From contig SBGU01000029.1 in the NCBI GenBank assembly GCA_006226495.1, positions 62,001 to 126,000 of the forward strand: a DNA stretch of 64,000 nucleotides, read 5' to 3'. Shown one piece after another: positions 35,519 to 43,867 of this stretch. Each line of letters opens with the position of its first letter. Within the stretch, counting starts at the first letter, position 1. The notes below the pieces were generated by a model that saw only the letters and a list, made by a program, of their open reading frames with translations, searched no databases and was not told where the DNA came from. The DNA comes from Alphaproteobacteria bacterium (GTDB taxonomy: Bacteria > Pseudomonadota > Alphaproteobacteria > Sphingomonadales > Kordiimonadaceae). Position numbers and translations under genes: made by a program.

Positions 35519-36985
35519 TCAACCCACGCTGCCTTCAAGCGAGATACCCAGAAGCTTCTGGGCCTCGACGGCAAATTCCATGGGCAGGTGTTGCATTACT
35601 TCTTTACAGAAACCGTTCACGATCATCGCCACGGCTTCTTCTTCGCCAAGGCCCCGGCTGCGGCAATAGAATAGCTGGTCCTCGGAAATCTTGGAGGTGG
35701 TCGCCTCGTGCTCGATCTGGGCAGAGGGGTTCCGGACCTCGATATAGGGTACGGTGTGGGCACCGCACTCGCTGGACACCAGGAGCGAATCGCACTGGGT
35801 GTAGTTCCGCACATTGTCGGCACCCGACAGCACCTTCACCAGGCCCCTATAGGTGTTCTGCGACTTGCCGGCCGAAATACCTTTCGAGATGATGGTCGAA
35901 CGGGTGTTCGCGCCCATATGGATCATCTTGGTGCCGGTATCGGCCTGCTGGTAATTGTTGGTCACCGCGACCGAATAGAACTCGCCAACCGAGCCTTCAC
36001 CCTGCAACACGCAACTCGGGTATTTCCAGGTGACGGCGGAACCGGTTTCAACCTGGGTCCAGCTTACCTTCGAGTTCTTGCCTTTGCAGAGTGCGCGTTT
36101 GGTCACGAAATTATAGATGCCACCCTTGCCGTTCTTGTCGCCCGGGTACCAGTTCTGCACGGTCGAATATTTGATTTCCGCGTCATCAAGGGCAACCAGT
36201 TCCACCACGGCGGCATGCAACTGGTTTTCGTCGCGCATCGGCGCGGTGCAGCCTTCAAGATAGGATACATACGAACCTTCGTCGGCCACAATCAGGGTGC
36301 GTTCGAACTGGCCGGTGTTTTCTGCATTGATGCGGAAATAGGTGGACAGCTCCATCGGGCAGCGCACACCCTTCGGCACATAGACGAAGGTGCCGTCCGA
36401 AAAGACGGCGCAATTGAGCGCGGCGAAATAATTGTCGCGGACCGGCACCACAGTCGCCAGATACTTCTTCACCAGGTCCGGATATTCGCGGATCGCTTCC
36501 GAAATCGACATGAAGATCACGCCGGCCTTTTTCAGTTCCTCGCGGAACGTGGTGGCCACGGATACCGAATCGAACACGGCATCGACCGCCACACGCGGCG
36601 CGCCTTCAACACCGGCCAGTACCTTCTGTTCCTCAAGCGGAATACCCAGCTTGGCATAGGTTGCCAGAAGCTCGGGGTCGACTTCGTCGAGGCTCTGGAG
36701 CTTTTTCCGCTTGGGCGCGGAATAATAATAGATGTCGTTATAGTCGATCTTGGGATAGCTGACGCGCGCCCAGTCGGGTTCTTCCATCTTCTGCCAGGCG
36801 GCATAGGCCTTCAGGCGCCATTCCAGCATCCATTCCGGCTCGTTCTTCTTGGCCGAGATGAAGCGCACCACTTCCTCCGACAGGCCCTTGGGCGCACGTT
36901 CGGATTCGATGTCGGTGACAAAACCGTATTTATAGTCGCCCGTGATTTCGGAAATCTGTTTCTGGGCTTCAGCGGTACCAGCCAT
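35519..36985 (-). CDS. sufB: Fe-S cluster assembly protein SufB
   Basis: A 488-residue SufB, the scaffold subunit on which clusters form. Family blocks include KPDW-like [66 protein letters not shown] and the C-terminal [20 protein letters not shown]. It is the first structural gene after the Rrf2 regulator. Sequence is highly conserved and complete. Confidence 0.97.
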   Translation of the reverse strand: MAGTAEAQKQISEITGDYKYGFVTDIESERAPKGLSEEVVRFISAKKNEPEWMLEWRLKAYAAWQKMEEPDWARVSYPKIDYNDIYYYSAPKRKKLQSLDEVDPELLATYAKLGIPLEEQKVLAGVEGAPRVAVDAVFDSVSVATTFREELKKAGVIFMSISEAIREYPDLVKKYLATVVPVRDNYFAALNCAVFSDGTFVYVPKGVRCPMELSTYFRINAENTGQFERTLIVADEGSYVSYLEGCTAPMRDENQLHAAVVELVALDDAEIKYSTVQNWYPGDKNGKGGIYNFVTKRALCKGKNSKVSWTQVETGSAVTWKYPSCVLQGEGSVGEFYSVAVTNNYQQADTGTKMIHMGANTRSTIISKGISAGKSQNTYRGLVKVLSGADNVRNYTQCDSLLVSSECGAHTVPYIEVRNPSAQIEHEATTSKISEDQLFYCRSRGLGEEEAVAMIVNGFCKEVMQHLPMEFAVEAQKLLGISLEGSVG

Positions 36986-37045
36986 GATGGCGGCTCCTTC
37001 CGTAACACTTACTCAGTCCAAGCCGGATAGCGGCTTTATTCTGCT

Positions 37046-37507
37046 TTATTCTGCGGCCTCGATCTTGCGGCCACCACGCGGCGCCAGCGCAAAATCACCG
37101 TTTGGCCCCGCCGCCACAAGGGCGGACAGCCGCACGTCTTCAAGCGCCGACCTGACCGCGCCATTGATGATGCGCCAGCGCGGGCGCATCTGGCAGATAT
37201 CATCCAGGGAACAGTCCGACGTGCCGGTTTCGGCACAGTGGGTCAGGGAAATCGGGCCGTCGATGGCTTCGATGATATCGACCATGGAAATCTCGTCCGG
37301 GCTTTTCGCCAGGGCAAAACCGCCCTTCAGACCCCGGTGCGACACCAGAAGCCCGACCCGACCGAGGGCATTCAGGATCTTGGCAACCGTCGGCACCGGA
37401 ATGCCGGTGGCGGCGGCCAGGTCCTGCGCGCTCAGGCGGCTGTCGGCATGCGACATTTCGCACATTAACACAACAGCATAGTCTGCTAGATTGGTCAGGC
37501 GGATCAT
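37046..37507 (-). CDS. sufR: Rrf2-family SUF operon regulator (SufR-like)
   Basis: A 153-residue Rrf2/IscR-family winged-helix repressor. It starts MIRLTNLADYAVVLMC and has the recognition segment LAAATGIPVPTVAKILNALGRVGLL. Three cluster-binding cysteines are at positions 91, 99 and 105 (HCAETGTSDCSLDDIC), the expected Rrf2 spacing. It should sense Fe-S status and repress suf transcription. The ATG at 37507 with AAGGA upstream is preferred to longer starts at 37525 or 37558. It leads the operon sufR-B-C-D-S-T-A. A dyad upstream (37568-37581) is its likely target. Confidence 0.92.
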   Translation of the reverse strand: MIRLTNLADYAVVLMCEMSHADSRLSAQDLAAATGIPVPTVAKILNALGRVGLLVSHRGLKGGFALAKSPDEISMVDIIEAIDGPISLTHCAETGTSDCSLDDICQMRPRWRIINGAVRSALEDVRLSALVAAGPNGDFALAPRGGRKIEAAE

Positions 37508-37553
37508 CGAACGCTGGTCCTTCATGGGGCATCCGCTTCGGGATGCCGCGTAA

Positions 37554-37559
37554 ATCATA
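37554..37559 (-). promoter_or_regulatory. Candidate -10 box of the suf operon
   Basis: TATGAT on the minus strand, about 47 nt upstream of the sufR start. No good -35 lies 17 nt upstream; the region is occupied by the dyad at 37568-37581, as in promoters controlled by Rrf2 proteins. Confidence 0.4.
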
Positions 37560-37567
37560 CCAAATTA

Positions 37568-37581
37568 ATCAGATTTCTGAT
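37568..37581. promoter_or_regulatory. Candidate SufR operator
   Basis: ATCAGA-TT-TCTGAT is a perfect dyad lying over the -35 zone of the suf promoter. It is the only palindrome in the sufR-to-E1alpha divergent region and it is correctly placed for repression by the Rrf2 protein encoded next to it. Confidence 0.5.
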
Positions 37582-37752
37582 ATGGGGATCAGGACGCCCG
37601 GAGTCAATAAAAACCCGACAAAGCGCTGCGCCTTATTGCCTATTTCTGACAAATTTGCACCTATTTCTTTCATCCCCGCTGCCAAATGTTAGGCTGGGGC
37701 ATAAAAATCAGGCCCAGAAGCGAAGACCGACGCCAACAAACCGGACCGATGC

Positions 37753-38724
37753 ATGACACCAGACGACCTGAAACAAGTGTTTGAAAGGGCACATTTTATC
37801 CGTGCCTTCGAACAGGAGATAGCCGCCGCAGCCGATGCCGGCGAAGTGCCCGGCCTTGTACACCTGTGCCTGGGTGCCGAACTGTTTGAAACCATGCTGT
37901 GCGCCCAGCTTGACGGCCCGCGCGACCAGGTTACCGGGTCGCACCGCAGCCACGGGCTCGCGCTCGCGATGGGTGCCGACGCGGAACAGGTGGCAGCGGA
38001 AATCCTGGGCCGTGCCGGCGGGCTGTCCGAAGGGCTTGGCGGTACACAGCATCTGCTGGCGCCCGAGCGCGGGTTCCTGACCAGCAATGGCATTGTCGGC
38101 GGCCAGGTCCCGCTGGCGGCCGGTGCGGCGCTGAGCGCCAAGACCCTGGGCACCGGCGGTATCGCCGTTGCCGTGATGGGCGATGGCGCCTCGAACCAGG
38201 GTGCCGTATTCGAAACCATGAACCTGGCGGTCTCCCTGAAGCTGCCGGTACTTTTTGTCATAGAAAACAACGGCTTCGGCCAATCAACCAGCGCGCTTTA
38301 TGCTACCGGTGGCATCAGCCCCATTGCCCGCGCCCGTGCGTTCGGCCTTGCCGCCAGCACCGTGGATGGCGGCGATATTTCGGGGCTGGAACGCACGCTC
38401 GAACGGCTGGTCGCCTGGGTGCGCGAGACCGGTTCGCCCGCGCTCGTCGAAGCGTCGGTGCCGCGACTGGGCGGCCATTATCACGGCGAAGCCGAGACCT
38501 ACCGGTCCGCGAACGAAGCCCGGCCCGACCCCTTGGACCGGTTCGAAGACTGGCTGATCCGCCAGGGCAATTCGGCGGAAGGCTGCCACCGGCGCAAGGT
38601 ACGGGCCCGCGAACAGGCGCGGGGCGCGGTCGAACGCGCCATCGCCCTGCCCGAACCGGCACCCGAAACGCTTGAGGTTTGGTCCACCCGCCTGTCGCCC
38701 GTCCGGGCCGGAGGTGCGGCATGA
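37753..38724 (+). CDS. Thiamine-diphosphate-dependent dehydrogenase E1 component, alpha subunit
   Basis: A 323-residue E1 alpha subunit of the pyruvate/acetoin/branched-chain 2-oxoacid dehydrogenase family. It decarboxylates the oxoacid on thiamine diphosphate. The cofactor-binding motif runs GDGASNQGAVFETMNLAV to IENNGFGQST. GSHRSHGLALAMG and GGTQHLLAPERGFL are active-site loops. The beta subunit follows with an ATGA overlap. No E2 or E3 gene is adjacent. Substrate cannot be fixed from the sequence; the short form without long terminal extensions resembles acetoin-type E1 more than housekeeping pyruvate dehydrogenase. Confidence 0.9.
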   Translation: MTPDDLKQVFERAHFIRAFEQEIAAAADAGEVPGLVHLCLGAELFETMLCAQLDGPRDQVTGSHRSHGLALAMGADAEQVAAEILGRAGGLSEGLGGTQHLLAPERGFLTSNGIVGGQVPLAAGAALSAKTLGTGGIAVAVMGDGASNQGAVFETMNLAVSLKLPVLFVIENNGFGQSTSALYATGGISPIARARAFGLAASTVDGGDISGLERTLERLVAWVRETGSPALVEASVPRLGGHYHGEAETYRSANEARPDPLDRFEDWLIRQGNSAEGCHRRKVRAREQARGAVERAIALPEPAPETLEVWSTRLSPVRAGGAA

Positions 38725-39725
38725 GGGAAATGAGCATCCGCGACGCGCTCAATGAAGCGCTGTTCGACCTGATGGCAGCCGATCCGACCGTGGTGGTGAT
38801 CGGCGAGGATATCGCCGGCGGCGCCGGCCTTGCGGGCGGCAGCGAACTGGGCGGTGTGTTTGGTGTGACCCGTGGCCTGGCCGCCGAATTTGGCAAAGGC
38901 CGGGTCATCGACACACCAATTTCGGAGGCCGCCTTTGTCGGCATGGCCACGGGCGCGGCGATGACCGGGCTGAAGCCGGTGGTGGAACTGATGTTCTGTG
39001 ACTTCCTGGGCGTGGCCTTCGACCAGATCATGAACCAGGCCGCCAAGGCGCGTTTCCTGTCTGGCGGGCGGCTTAAACTGCCGATGGTGATCCGCACCAC
39101 CATGGGCGCGGGCGACGGCTCTGGCGCCATGCACAGCCAGTCGCTTCATGGCCTCCTCCTTCAGGTGCCGGGGCTTTATATCGCCTGCCCGTCGACCCCG
39201 GCGGATGCCGCCGGGCTGTTGAAAGCCGCGCTGATGGCCGACGAACCGGTGGTGATGTTCGAACACAAGGGCCTGTATGGCCGTACCGGGCCGGTGCAGG
39301 ACAAACTGCCGCCTGTGCCGCTTGGCAAGGGCCGCCTTGTACATGAGGGCGACAGCATCACCATCGTGGCCACAGGCGCCATGGTGCCGGCGGCTGAAGC
39401 CGCAGCCACCAGCCTGACGGCTGAAGGTGTGCTTGTGGACCTTATCGACCCGCGCACCATCGTGCCTCTCGATATCGAGCTGATCACCGACAGCCTCCGG
39501 AAAACCGGACGGCTGCTGGTGGTCGACGAAGGCACGGCGTTTGGCGGCTTCGCCGACGCGCTGGTCAGCACCATATGCCGGCACGACTTTTGCTTGTTGA
39601 AAGTCGCGCCGGTTACCCTGACCCCGCCCCACACGCCTGTGCCTTATGCCCGGACGTGCGAGGGCGCATGGGTACCGCATACTGCCGGCATCGTCGCCGC
39701 GGCGCTTGAACTGATGGAGGCCTGA
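38721..39725 (+). CDS. Thiamine-diphosphate-dependent dehydrogenase E1 component, beta subunit
   Basis: A 334-residue E1 beta (transketolase-like) subunit. REMSIRDALNEALFDLMAADP, VIGEDIAGG, RVIDTPISEAAFVGMATGAAM and ELMFCDFLGVAFDQIMNQAAK match the family, with the C-terminal LLVVDEGTAFGGF block. It begins inside the stop of the alpha subunit (ATGA). With the alpha subunit it should form the alpha2beta2 E1 heterotetramer. A cytochrome b561 follows 12 nt later, which is unusual for this enzyme family. Confidence 0.92.
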   Translation: MREMSIRDALNEALFDLMAADPTVVVIGEDIAGGAGLAGGSELGGVFGVTRGLAAEFGKGRVIDTPISEAAFVGMATGAAMTGLKPVVELMFCDFLGVAFDQIMNQAAKARFLSGGRLKLPMVIRTTMGAGDGSGAMHSQSLHGLLLQVPGLYIACPSTPADAAGLLKAALMADEPVVMFEHKGLYGRTGPVQDKLPPVPLGKGRLVHEGDSITIVATGAMVPAAEAAATSLTAEGVLVDLIDPRTIVPLDIELITDSLRKTGRLLVVDEGTAFGGFADALVSTICRHDFCLLKVAPVTLTPPHTPVPYARTCEGAWVPHTAGIVAAALELMEA

Positions 39726-39737
39726 TCAGGAGGGGGT

Positions 39738-40391
39738 ATGAAAAAGGTAAAGATATGGGACGGCGCGATCCGGCTGTTCCATTGGGGGCTGGCCGCAGCC
39801 TTCGGCATTTCGGTCTATTCCGCGTTCCAGGACAAGTTCGGCATCTATGCCGACCTGCACCTGTATGCCGGCGTCACCATCCTGGCGCTTGTGGCCTGGC
39901 GCATCCTGTGGGGTTTCATCGGCAGTGAAACTGCCCGCTTTGAAACTTTCGTCAAAAAGCCGCGCAGCGTTCTCCTGTATGTACGACACAAGCGCAAACC
40001 TGGTGAACCCTATGCCTGGCTGGGCCACAACCCGGCAGGCGGCTGGTCCGTTGTCGCCATGCTTGCCCTTCTGTTCCTGCAAGCCTTGCTCGGGCTTTTC
40101 TCCAGCGATGACATGATCTTTTCCGGCCCCTTCGCGGAAGCGGCGGGCGATGCTTCGGGTGTGATCACCGAACTGCACGAGACCATCGGTTATGCGCTGA
40201 TCGGGCTTGTCAGCATCCATATCCTGGCGGTTTTCGGCTATGCCACACGCCGGGTGAACCTGTTGATGCCGATCATTTTCGGCACCCGGCGGGTTGAGGA
40301 CGGTGTCACCGGCCCCAAAATGGCGCCGACCCTGAAAGGCCTGGCCCTGATGGCCGTCTTTGGCGGACTGGCCTGGCTGCTGTTGCTCTAG
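39738..40391 (+). CDS. Cytochrome b561-type membrane protein
   Basis: A 217-residue di-haem cytochrome b of the b561/YodB type, with four main transmembrane helices. Probable haem-ligating histidines are His15 (RLFHWGLAAAFG), one in DLHLYAGVTILALVAWR, and those in ELHETIGYALIGLVSIHILAVFGYA. It is expected to pass electrons between the quinone pool and periplasmic partners. The WDGAIRLFHWGLA opening is typical. A periplasmic cytochrome c' is encoded convergently next to it and is a plausible redox partner. Confidence 0.88.
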   Translation: MKKVKIWDGAIRLFHWGLAAAFGISVYSAFQDKFGIYADLHLYAGVTILALVAWRILWGFIGSETARFETFVKKPRSVLLYVRHKRKPGEPYAWLGHNPAGGWSVVAMLALLFLQALLGLFSSDDMIFSGPFAEAAGDASGVITELHETIGYALIGLVSIHILAVFGYATRRVNLLMPIIFGTRRVEDGVTGPKMAPTLKGLALMAVFGGLAWLLLL

Positions 40392-40403
40392 CGCCCCCAT
40401 GAA

Positions 40404-40429
40404 AAAAGGGCCGGAACCCCGGCCCTTTT
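40404..40429. terminator. Bidirectional intrinsic terminator
   Basis: A perfect 11-bp stem, AAAAGGGCCGG/CCGGCCCTTTT, with loop AACC. Its A-rich and T-rich flanks allow termination in both directions, for cytochrome b561 (plus) and cytochrome c' (minus). Confidence 0.8.
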
Positions 40430-40456
40430 CCCTGAAATCGCATCGGACGGCGAAGC

Positions 40457-40918
40457 CTAGTCCTTGTATTTGTCGTGGCAGCTTTTGCAGTTGCGGGTCA
40501 GCTTGCCGAGACCGCCTGCAATGTCGCCACCCGCCTTGGCCGTGTCGGCGAAGGCGCGGGCATCGGCGGCAAAGCTGTCCATACGGCTGGCAAAATCTTC
40601 CCAGTTTTCCCAGATTTCAGGGCGCGCCTCGGTCTTGCCTGCCATGCCCCGCGTGTCTTTTTCGAAGCTGGCTTTGCTTTCAGCCGCAGACTGGGCGATG
40701 ATTTCCGCCAGCGCGGCGATATCGTCGTCTTCCGAGCCTTCGCCCTTGATATGCTTCACAATCTTGCCAAGCGCCTCCTTGCCGCGATGCATGATATCGT
40801 GGCGCTGCTGGGATTCGGCGAATCGCTTCTCGTGGCTCTCGTCGCCATGGGCCAGCACCGGACCGGCAAGGGTTACACCTAAAGCCAGCATCGTCGCCGC
40901 CGCTGCAAGTTTACGCAT
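40457..40918 (-). CDS. Cytochrome c' (prime)
   Basis: A 153-residue periplasmic four-helix-bundle cytochrome. A signal peptide (about 1-23, ending GPVLA) is followed by helices containing RHDIMHRGKEALGKI. The c-type haem site lies at the extreme C-terminus, CKSCHDKYK, residues 144-148, as is diagnostic. Cytochromes c' bind NO and CO and can protect against nitrosative stress. It shares a terminator with the convergent cytochrome b561. Confidence 0.93.
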   Translation of the reverse strand: MRKLAAAATMLALGVTLAGPVLAHGDESHEKRFAESQQRHDIMHRGKEALGKIVKHIKGEGSEDDDIAALAEIIAQSAAESKASFEKDTRGMAGKTEARPEIWENWEDFASRMDSFAADARAFADTAKAGGDIAGGLGKLTRNCKSCHDKYKD

Positions 40919-41054
40919 GGATTGTTCCTCCCTAAGGTGACCCGCAAACGGCTGGGCCGGCCTGCGGGCAATATATGATTTGATACGATCTTATCGGCTG
41001 GCCGGATTGCCTCAAGGGCCCGGGGGCTGCAAATCCGTGCGGTCGCGCAAATGT

Positions 41055-41082
41055 GAACGGCCCGCCAAGGGGCGGGCCGTTC
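41055..41082 (-). terminator. Strong hairpin after gcrA
   Basis: A perfect 12-bp stem, GAACGGCCCGCC/GGCGGGCCGTTC, with loop AAGG, just downstream of the gcrA stop. There is no T-run on the minus strand, so it may protect the transcript end rather than terminate efficiently. Confidence 0.5.
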
Positions 41083-41088
41083 GGGCAA

Positions 41089-41505
41089 TCACATGATCGG
41101 CGGACGCGGGGTCTGCCGGCGGTCGCGGCGCGGCGGCTGGGCCTGGTAGGCCTCGGCACAGTGGCCGGCACAGTAAGGCATGCCCGGTTCGGACTGTTTG
41201 CCACAGAAATGGAAATCGGCATCACCCGGGTGGCCCAGCGGCCATTTGCACATGCGGTCCGTGAGGTCGAGAAGCGTGACCAGCTTCTTGTCGGCCTTCT
41301 TGACCAGCTTCTTCGGCGCGGCGACTTTCTTTTCCTTGTCGGATTTCACCGGCGACGGGCGCGACTTCAGGCCCAGCCTGTGGGCCTTGCCGATCACGGC
41401 GTTGCGGGTGACGCCCTCGCCCAGTTCTTTTGCGATCTGGCTTGCGCTCAAGCCGTCGTCCCAAAGTTTCTTGAGCTGATCAATGCGCTCGTCCGTCCAG
41501 GCCAT
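41089..41505 (-). CDS. gcrA: Cell-cycle regulator GcrA
   Basis: A 138-residue GcrA, the alphaproteobacterial factor that binds RNA polymerase sigma70 domain 2 and activates promoters methylated at GANTC by CcrM. The helix-turn-helix region MAWTDERIDQLKKLWDDGLSASQIAKELG and TRNAVIGKAHRLGL are diagnostic. A basic linker (about 45-78) leads to the sigma-interacting domain with CKWPLGHPGDADFHFCG and PYCAGHCAEAY. Its presence supports assignment of the organism to Alphaproteobacteria. It is divergent from the ABC-2 permease. Confidence 0.97.
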   Translation of the reverse strand: MAWTDERIDQLKKLWDDGLSASQIAKELGEGVTRNAVIGKAHRLGLKSRPSPVKSDKEKKVAAPKKLVKKADKKLVTLLDLTDRMCKWPLGHPGDADFHFCGKQSEPGMPYCAGHCAEAYQAQPPRRDRRQTPRPPIM

Positions 41506-41665
41506 GGTCTTTCCTTATTTGGTGCATTACTTTTTTTCATCTGCGCCGTGCGCGTTTTAAACTGCACACGGGGCGTTTCCCCGCTTATATCGTCCGGAGG
41601 GGCCTCTTGCCAAGGCCCCAAACGTCCCCATATGTTGTTCCCCAAGCGAAAATGAGGAGCTTAGC

Positions 41666-42490
41666 GTGCAGGCAGAGGCACAAAACCAGTACCCGGCACC
41701 GGGTACGCGCAGCATCGGTCGTGTCAACTGGCTGGGTCTCTGGACCCTCTATATGCGGGAAACCCGGCGGTTCATGAAGGTCTGGGCCCAGACCCTGGCA
41801 TCACCCGCGATCACCACCATTCTCTACATGATCATCTTCTCGCTGGCGCTTGGCGGTTCGGGCCGCAACATCGCCGGCATGGCCTACGGCACCTTCCTGG
41901 CGCCGGGCCTGATTGTGATGACCATGCTGCAGAACGCCTTCGCCAACACCTCCTCGTCGCTGATCATCTCCAAGGTGCAGGGCAATATCGTCGACACCCT
42001 GATGCCGCCGATGTCCGCCATCGAACTGACCACCGGTTTTGTCATGGGCGGTGTCACCCGCGGTATCGTGGTTGGCCTGTCTGTCGGGCTCGCCTTCGTG
42101 TTGATGCCGGGCGTGGACATGCATGTCAGCCATATCTGGGCCGTGGTCTATTTTGCCGTCGCCGCCAGCGCCATGCTGTCGCTGATTGGCGTGCTGACCG
42201 GTATCTGGGCCGAGAAGTTCGACCATACGGCGGCCATCACCAACTTTGTCGTGGCGCCCTTGAGCCTTCTGTCCGGCACCTTCTATTCCATCGACCGGCT
42301 CGCCCCCGCGTGGCAGGTGGTTTCGCACGCAAACCCCTTCTTCTACCTGATCGATGGTTTCCGCTACGGCTTCATCGACCGGGCCGACAGCGATATCCTG
42401 GTGGGCGTGCTTTATACCCTTGCCATCAATGCGGTACTGACCGTCTGGGTCTACCGTGTCTTCAAAAGCGGCTACCGGCTGAAGGCCTGA
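41666..42490 (+). CDS. ABC-2 type transporter permease
   Basis: A 274-residue inner-membrane permease with six predicted helices of the ABC-2/YadH-NodJ type. Typical segments are the amphipathic RRFMKVWAQTLASPAITTILYMIIFSLALG, FLAPGLIVMTMLQNAFANTSSS, the LMPPMSAIELTTGF cytoplasmic loop, and VVAPLSLLSGTFYSIDRLAP. It may export a lipid-linked glycan or drug. The ATP-binding subunit is not adjacent in this window. A GTG start has GAGGAG upstream. It is divergent from gcrA. Confidence 0.88.
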   Translation: MQAEAQNQYPAPGTRSIGRVNWLGLWTLYMRETRRFMKVWAQTLASPAITTILYMIIFSLALGGSGRNIAGMAYGTFLAPGLIVMTMLQNAFANTSSSLIISKVQGNIVDTLMPPMSAIELTTGFVMGGVTRGIVVGLSVGLAFVLMPGVDMHVSHIWAVVYFAVAASAMLSLIGVLTGIWAEKFDHTAAITNFVVAPLSLLSGTFYSIDRLAPAWQVVSHANPFFYLIDGFRYGFIDRADSDILVGVLYTLAINAVLTVWVYRVFKSGYRLKA

Positions 42491-42566
42491 CCCGTCAGGC
42501 CTGACAAAAAGCCCCCACCGTGCATTGACTTATTGAGGGGGCGTAGGCATCCTCTGGCCTCATTTT

Positions 42567-42592
42567 GGCCGGTGCGCCGGGACGCACCGGCC
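42567..42592 (+). terminator. Terminator between the ABC permease and argD
   Basis: A perfect 10-bp stem, GGCCGGTGCG/CGCACCGGCC, with a 6-nt loop, followed by GAAAGTTTTTC. The T-run makes it a good intrinsic terminator for the permease transcript, 48 nt before the argD start. Confidence 0.65.
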
Positions 42593-42639
42593 GAAAGTTT
42601 TTCTGACACTCACCGACCGATCCTTGAGGGAGAGAAGTT

Positions 42640-43833
42640 GTGATTACGCCGCTGCTGCCGACCTACGCCCGCATCCCTGTTGCCTTTGAACGGGGCGAAG
42701 GCATGTATCTCTATGATGCGAATGGTAAAAAACACCTGGATTTCTATTCCGGCATCGGGGTCATGTGCCTGGGGCACTGCCACCCGACCCTGGTGAATGC
42801 AGTCCGCGAACAGGCTGGCAAACTGTGGCATGTGGCGAATACATACCGAATTCCCGAAGGCGACCGCCTGGCCGAGCGCCTGGCCGCTGCGTCGTTCGCC
42901 GACACCATGTTCTTCACCAACTCGGGCGCCGAGGCGATCGAGTGCGCGATCAAGATGGTGCGCAAATATCATTATGACAAAGGCCAGAAGGGCAAATACC
43001 GCCTGATCACCATGTCGAACGCCTTCCATGGCCGCACGCTCGCGGGCATTGCCGCCGCAGGCCAGGAAAAGCTGACCAAGGGTTTTGAACCCCTGCCCGA
43101 CGGTTTCGACGTTGTGCCCTTTGGCGATATCGAAGCGGTGAAAGCCAAGATCGGCCCGGAAACCGGCGGCATCATGGTCGAACCGATCCAGGGTGAAGGC
43201 GGCATCCGCCCCTTGAGCAAGGAAAAGATGCAGGCGCTCAGGGACCTGTGCGACGAAAACGGCCTTCTTCTGGTGCTGGACGAAATCCAGTGCGGCATGG
43301 GCCGGACCGGCAAGCTGTTCGCGCATGAATGGTCGGACGTCAAACCCGATATCGTGACTGCGGCCAAGGGTATCGGCGGCGGTTTCCCGCTGGGCGCGTG
43401 CCTGGCTACCGAAGACGCCGCGTCCGGCATGACCGTGGGCACCCACGGCAGCACCTATGGCGGCAACCCGCTGGCCATGGCCGTGGGCAACGCGGTCCTG
43501 GATGAAATGCTGAAACCCGAGTTCCTGCCGCGCGTGAAAGACATGGGCGACCTGTTGCAGGCGCGTCTTGGCGCGCTTCAGCAGCGCCATGGCGACTTTA
43601 TCCAGGAAGTGCGCGGTGTCGGCCTGATGGCCGGCCTGCGCATGCCCGATGTCGGCACCCGCAGCGCCGTGATCGACTTTGTCGAACGCGGGTTCCTGCC
43701 CGCCGTTGCCGGCGACCAGGTCCTGCGCATGCTGCCGCCCCTGATCATCGATGAAAGCCACATCGATGAAGCCATGGAAATTTTCGATGCCGCCTTTGAC
43801 GACTGGCGGAAAAACGGGACCCCGACCGGGTAA
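42640..43833 (+). CDS. argD: Acetylornithine aminotransferase
   Basis: A 397-residue class-III PLP aminotransferase, converting N-acetylglutamate semialdehyde to N-acetylornithine in arginine synthesis; it may also serve lysine synthesis. TNSGAEAIECAIKM binds the cofactor phosphate, LLVLDEIQCGMGRTG holds the PLP Asp, and Lys243 in AAKGIGGGFPLGA forms the Schiff base. A GTG start follows GAGGGAGA. It is 34 nt upstream of argF. Confidence 0.95.
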   Translation: MITPLLPTYARIPVAFERGEGMYLYDANGKKHLDFYSGIGVMCLGHCHPTLVNAVREQAGKLWHVANTYRIPEGDRLAERLAAASFADTMFFTNSGAEAIECAIKMVRKYHYDKGQKGKYRLITMSNAFHGRTLAGIAAAGQEKLTKGFEPLPDGFDVVPFGDIEAVKAKIGPETGGIMVEPIQGEGGIRPLSKEKMQALRDLCDENGLLLVLDEIQCGMGRTGKLFAHEWSDVKPDIVTAAKGIGGGFPLGACLATEDAASGMTVGTHGSTYGGNPLAMAVGNAVLDEMLKPEFLPRVKDMGDLLQARLGALQQRHGDFIQEVRGVGLMAGLRMPDVGTRSAVIDFVERGFLPAVAGDQVLRMLPPLIIDESHIDEAMEIFDAAFDDWRKNGTPTG

Positions 43834-43867
43834 CCCCCCAACTTTTCAGAGAACAGGAAATACCTAA

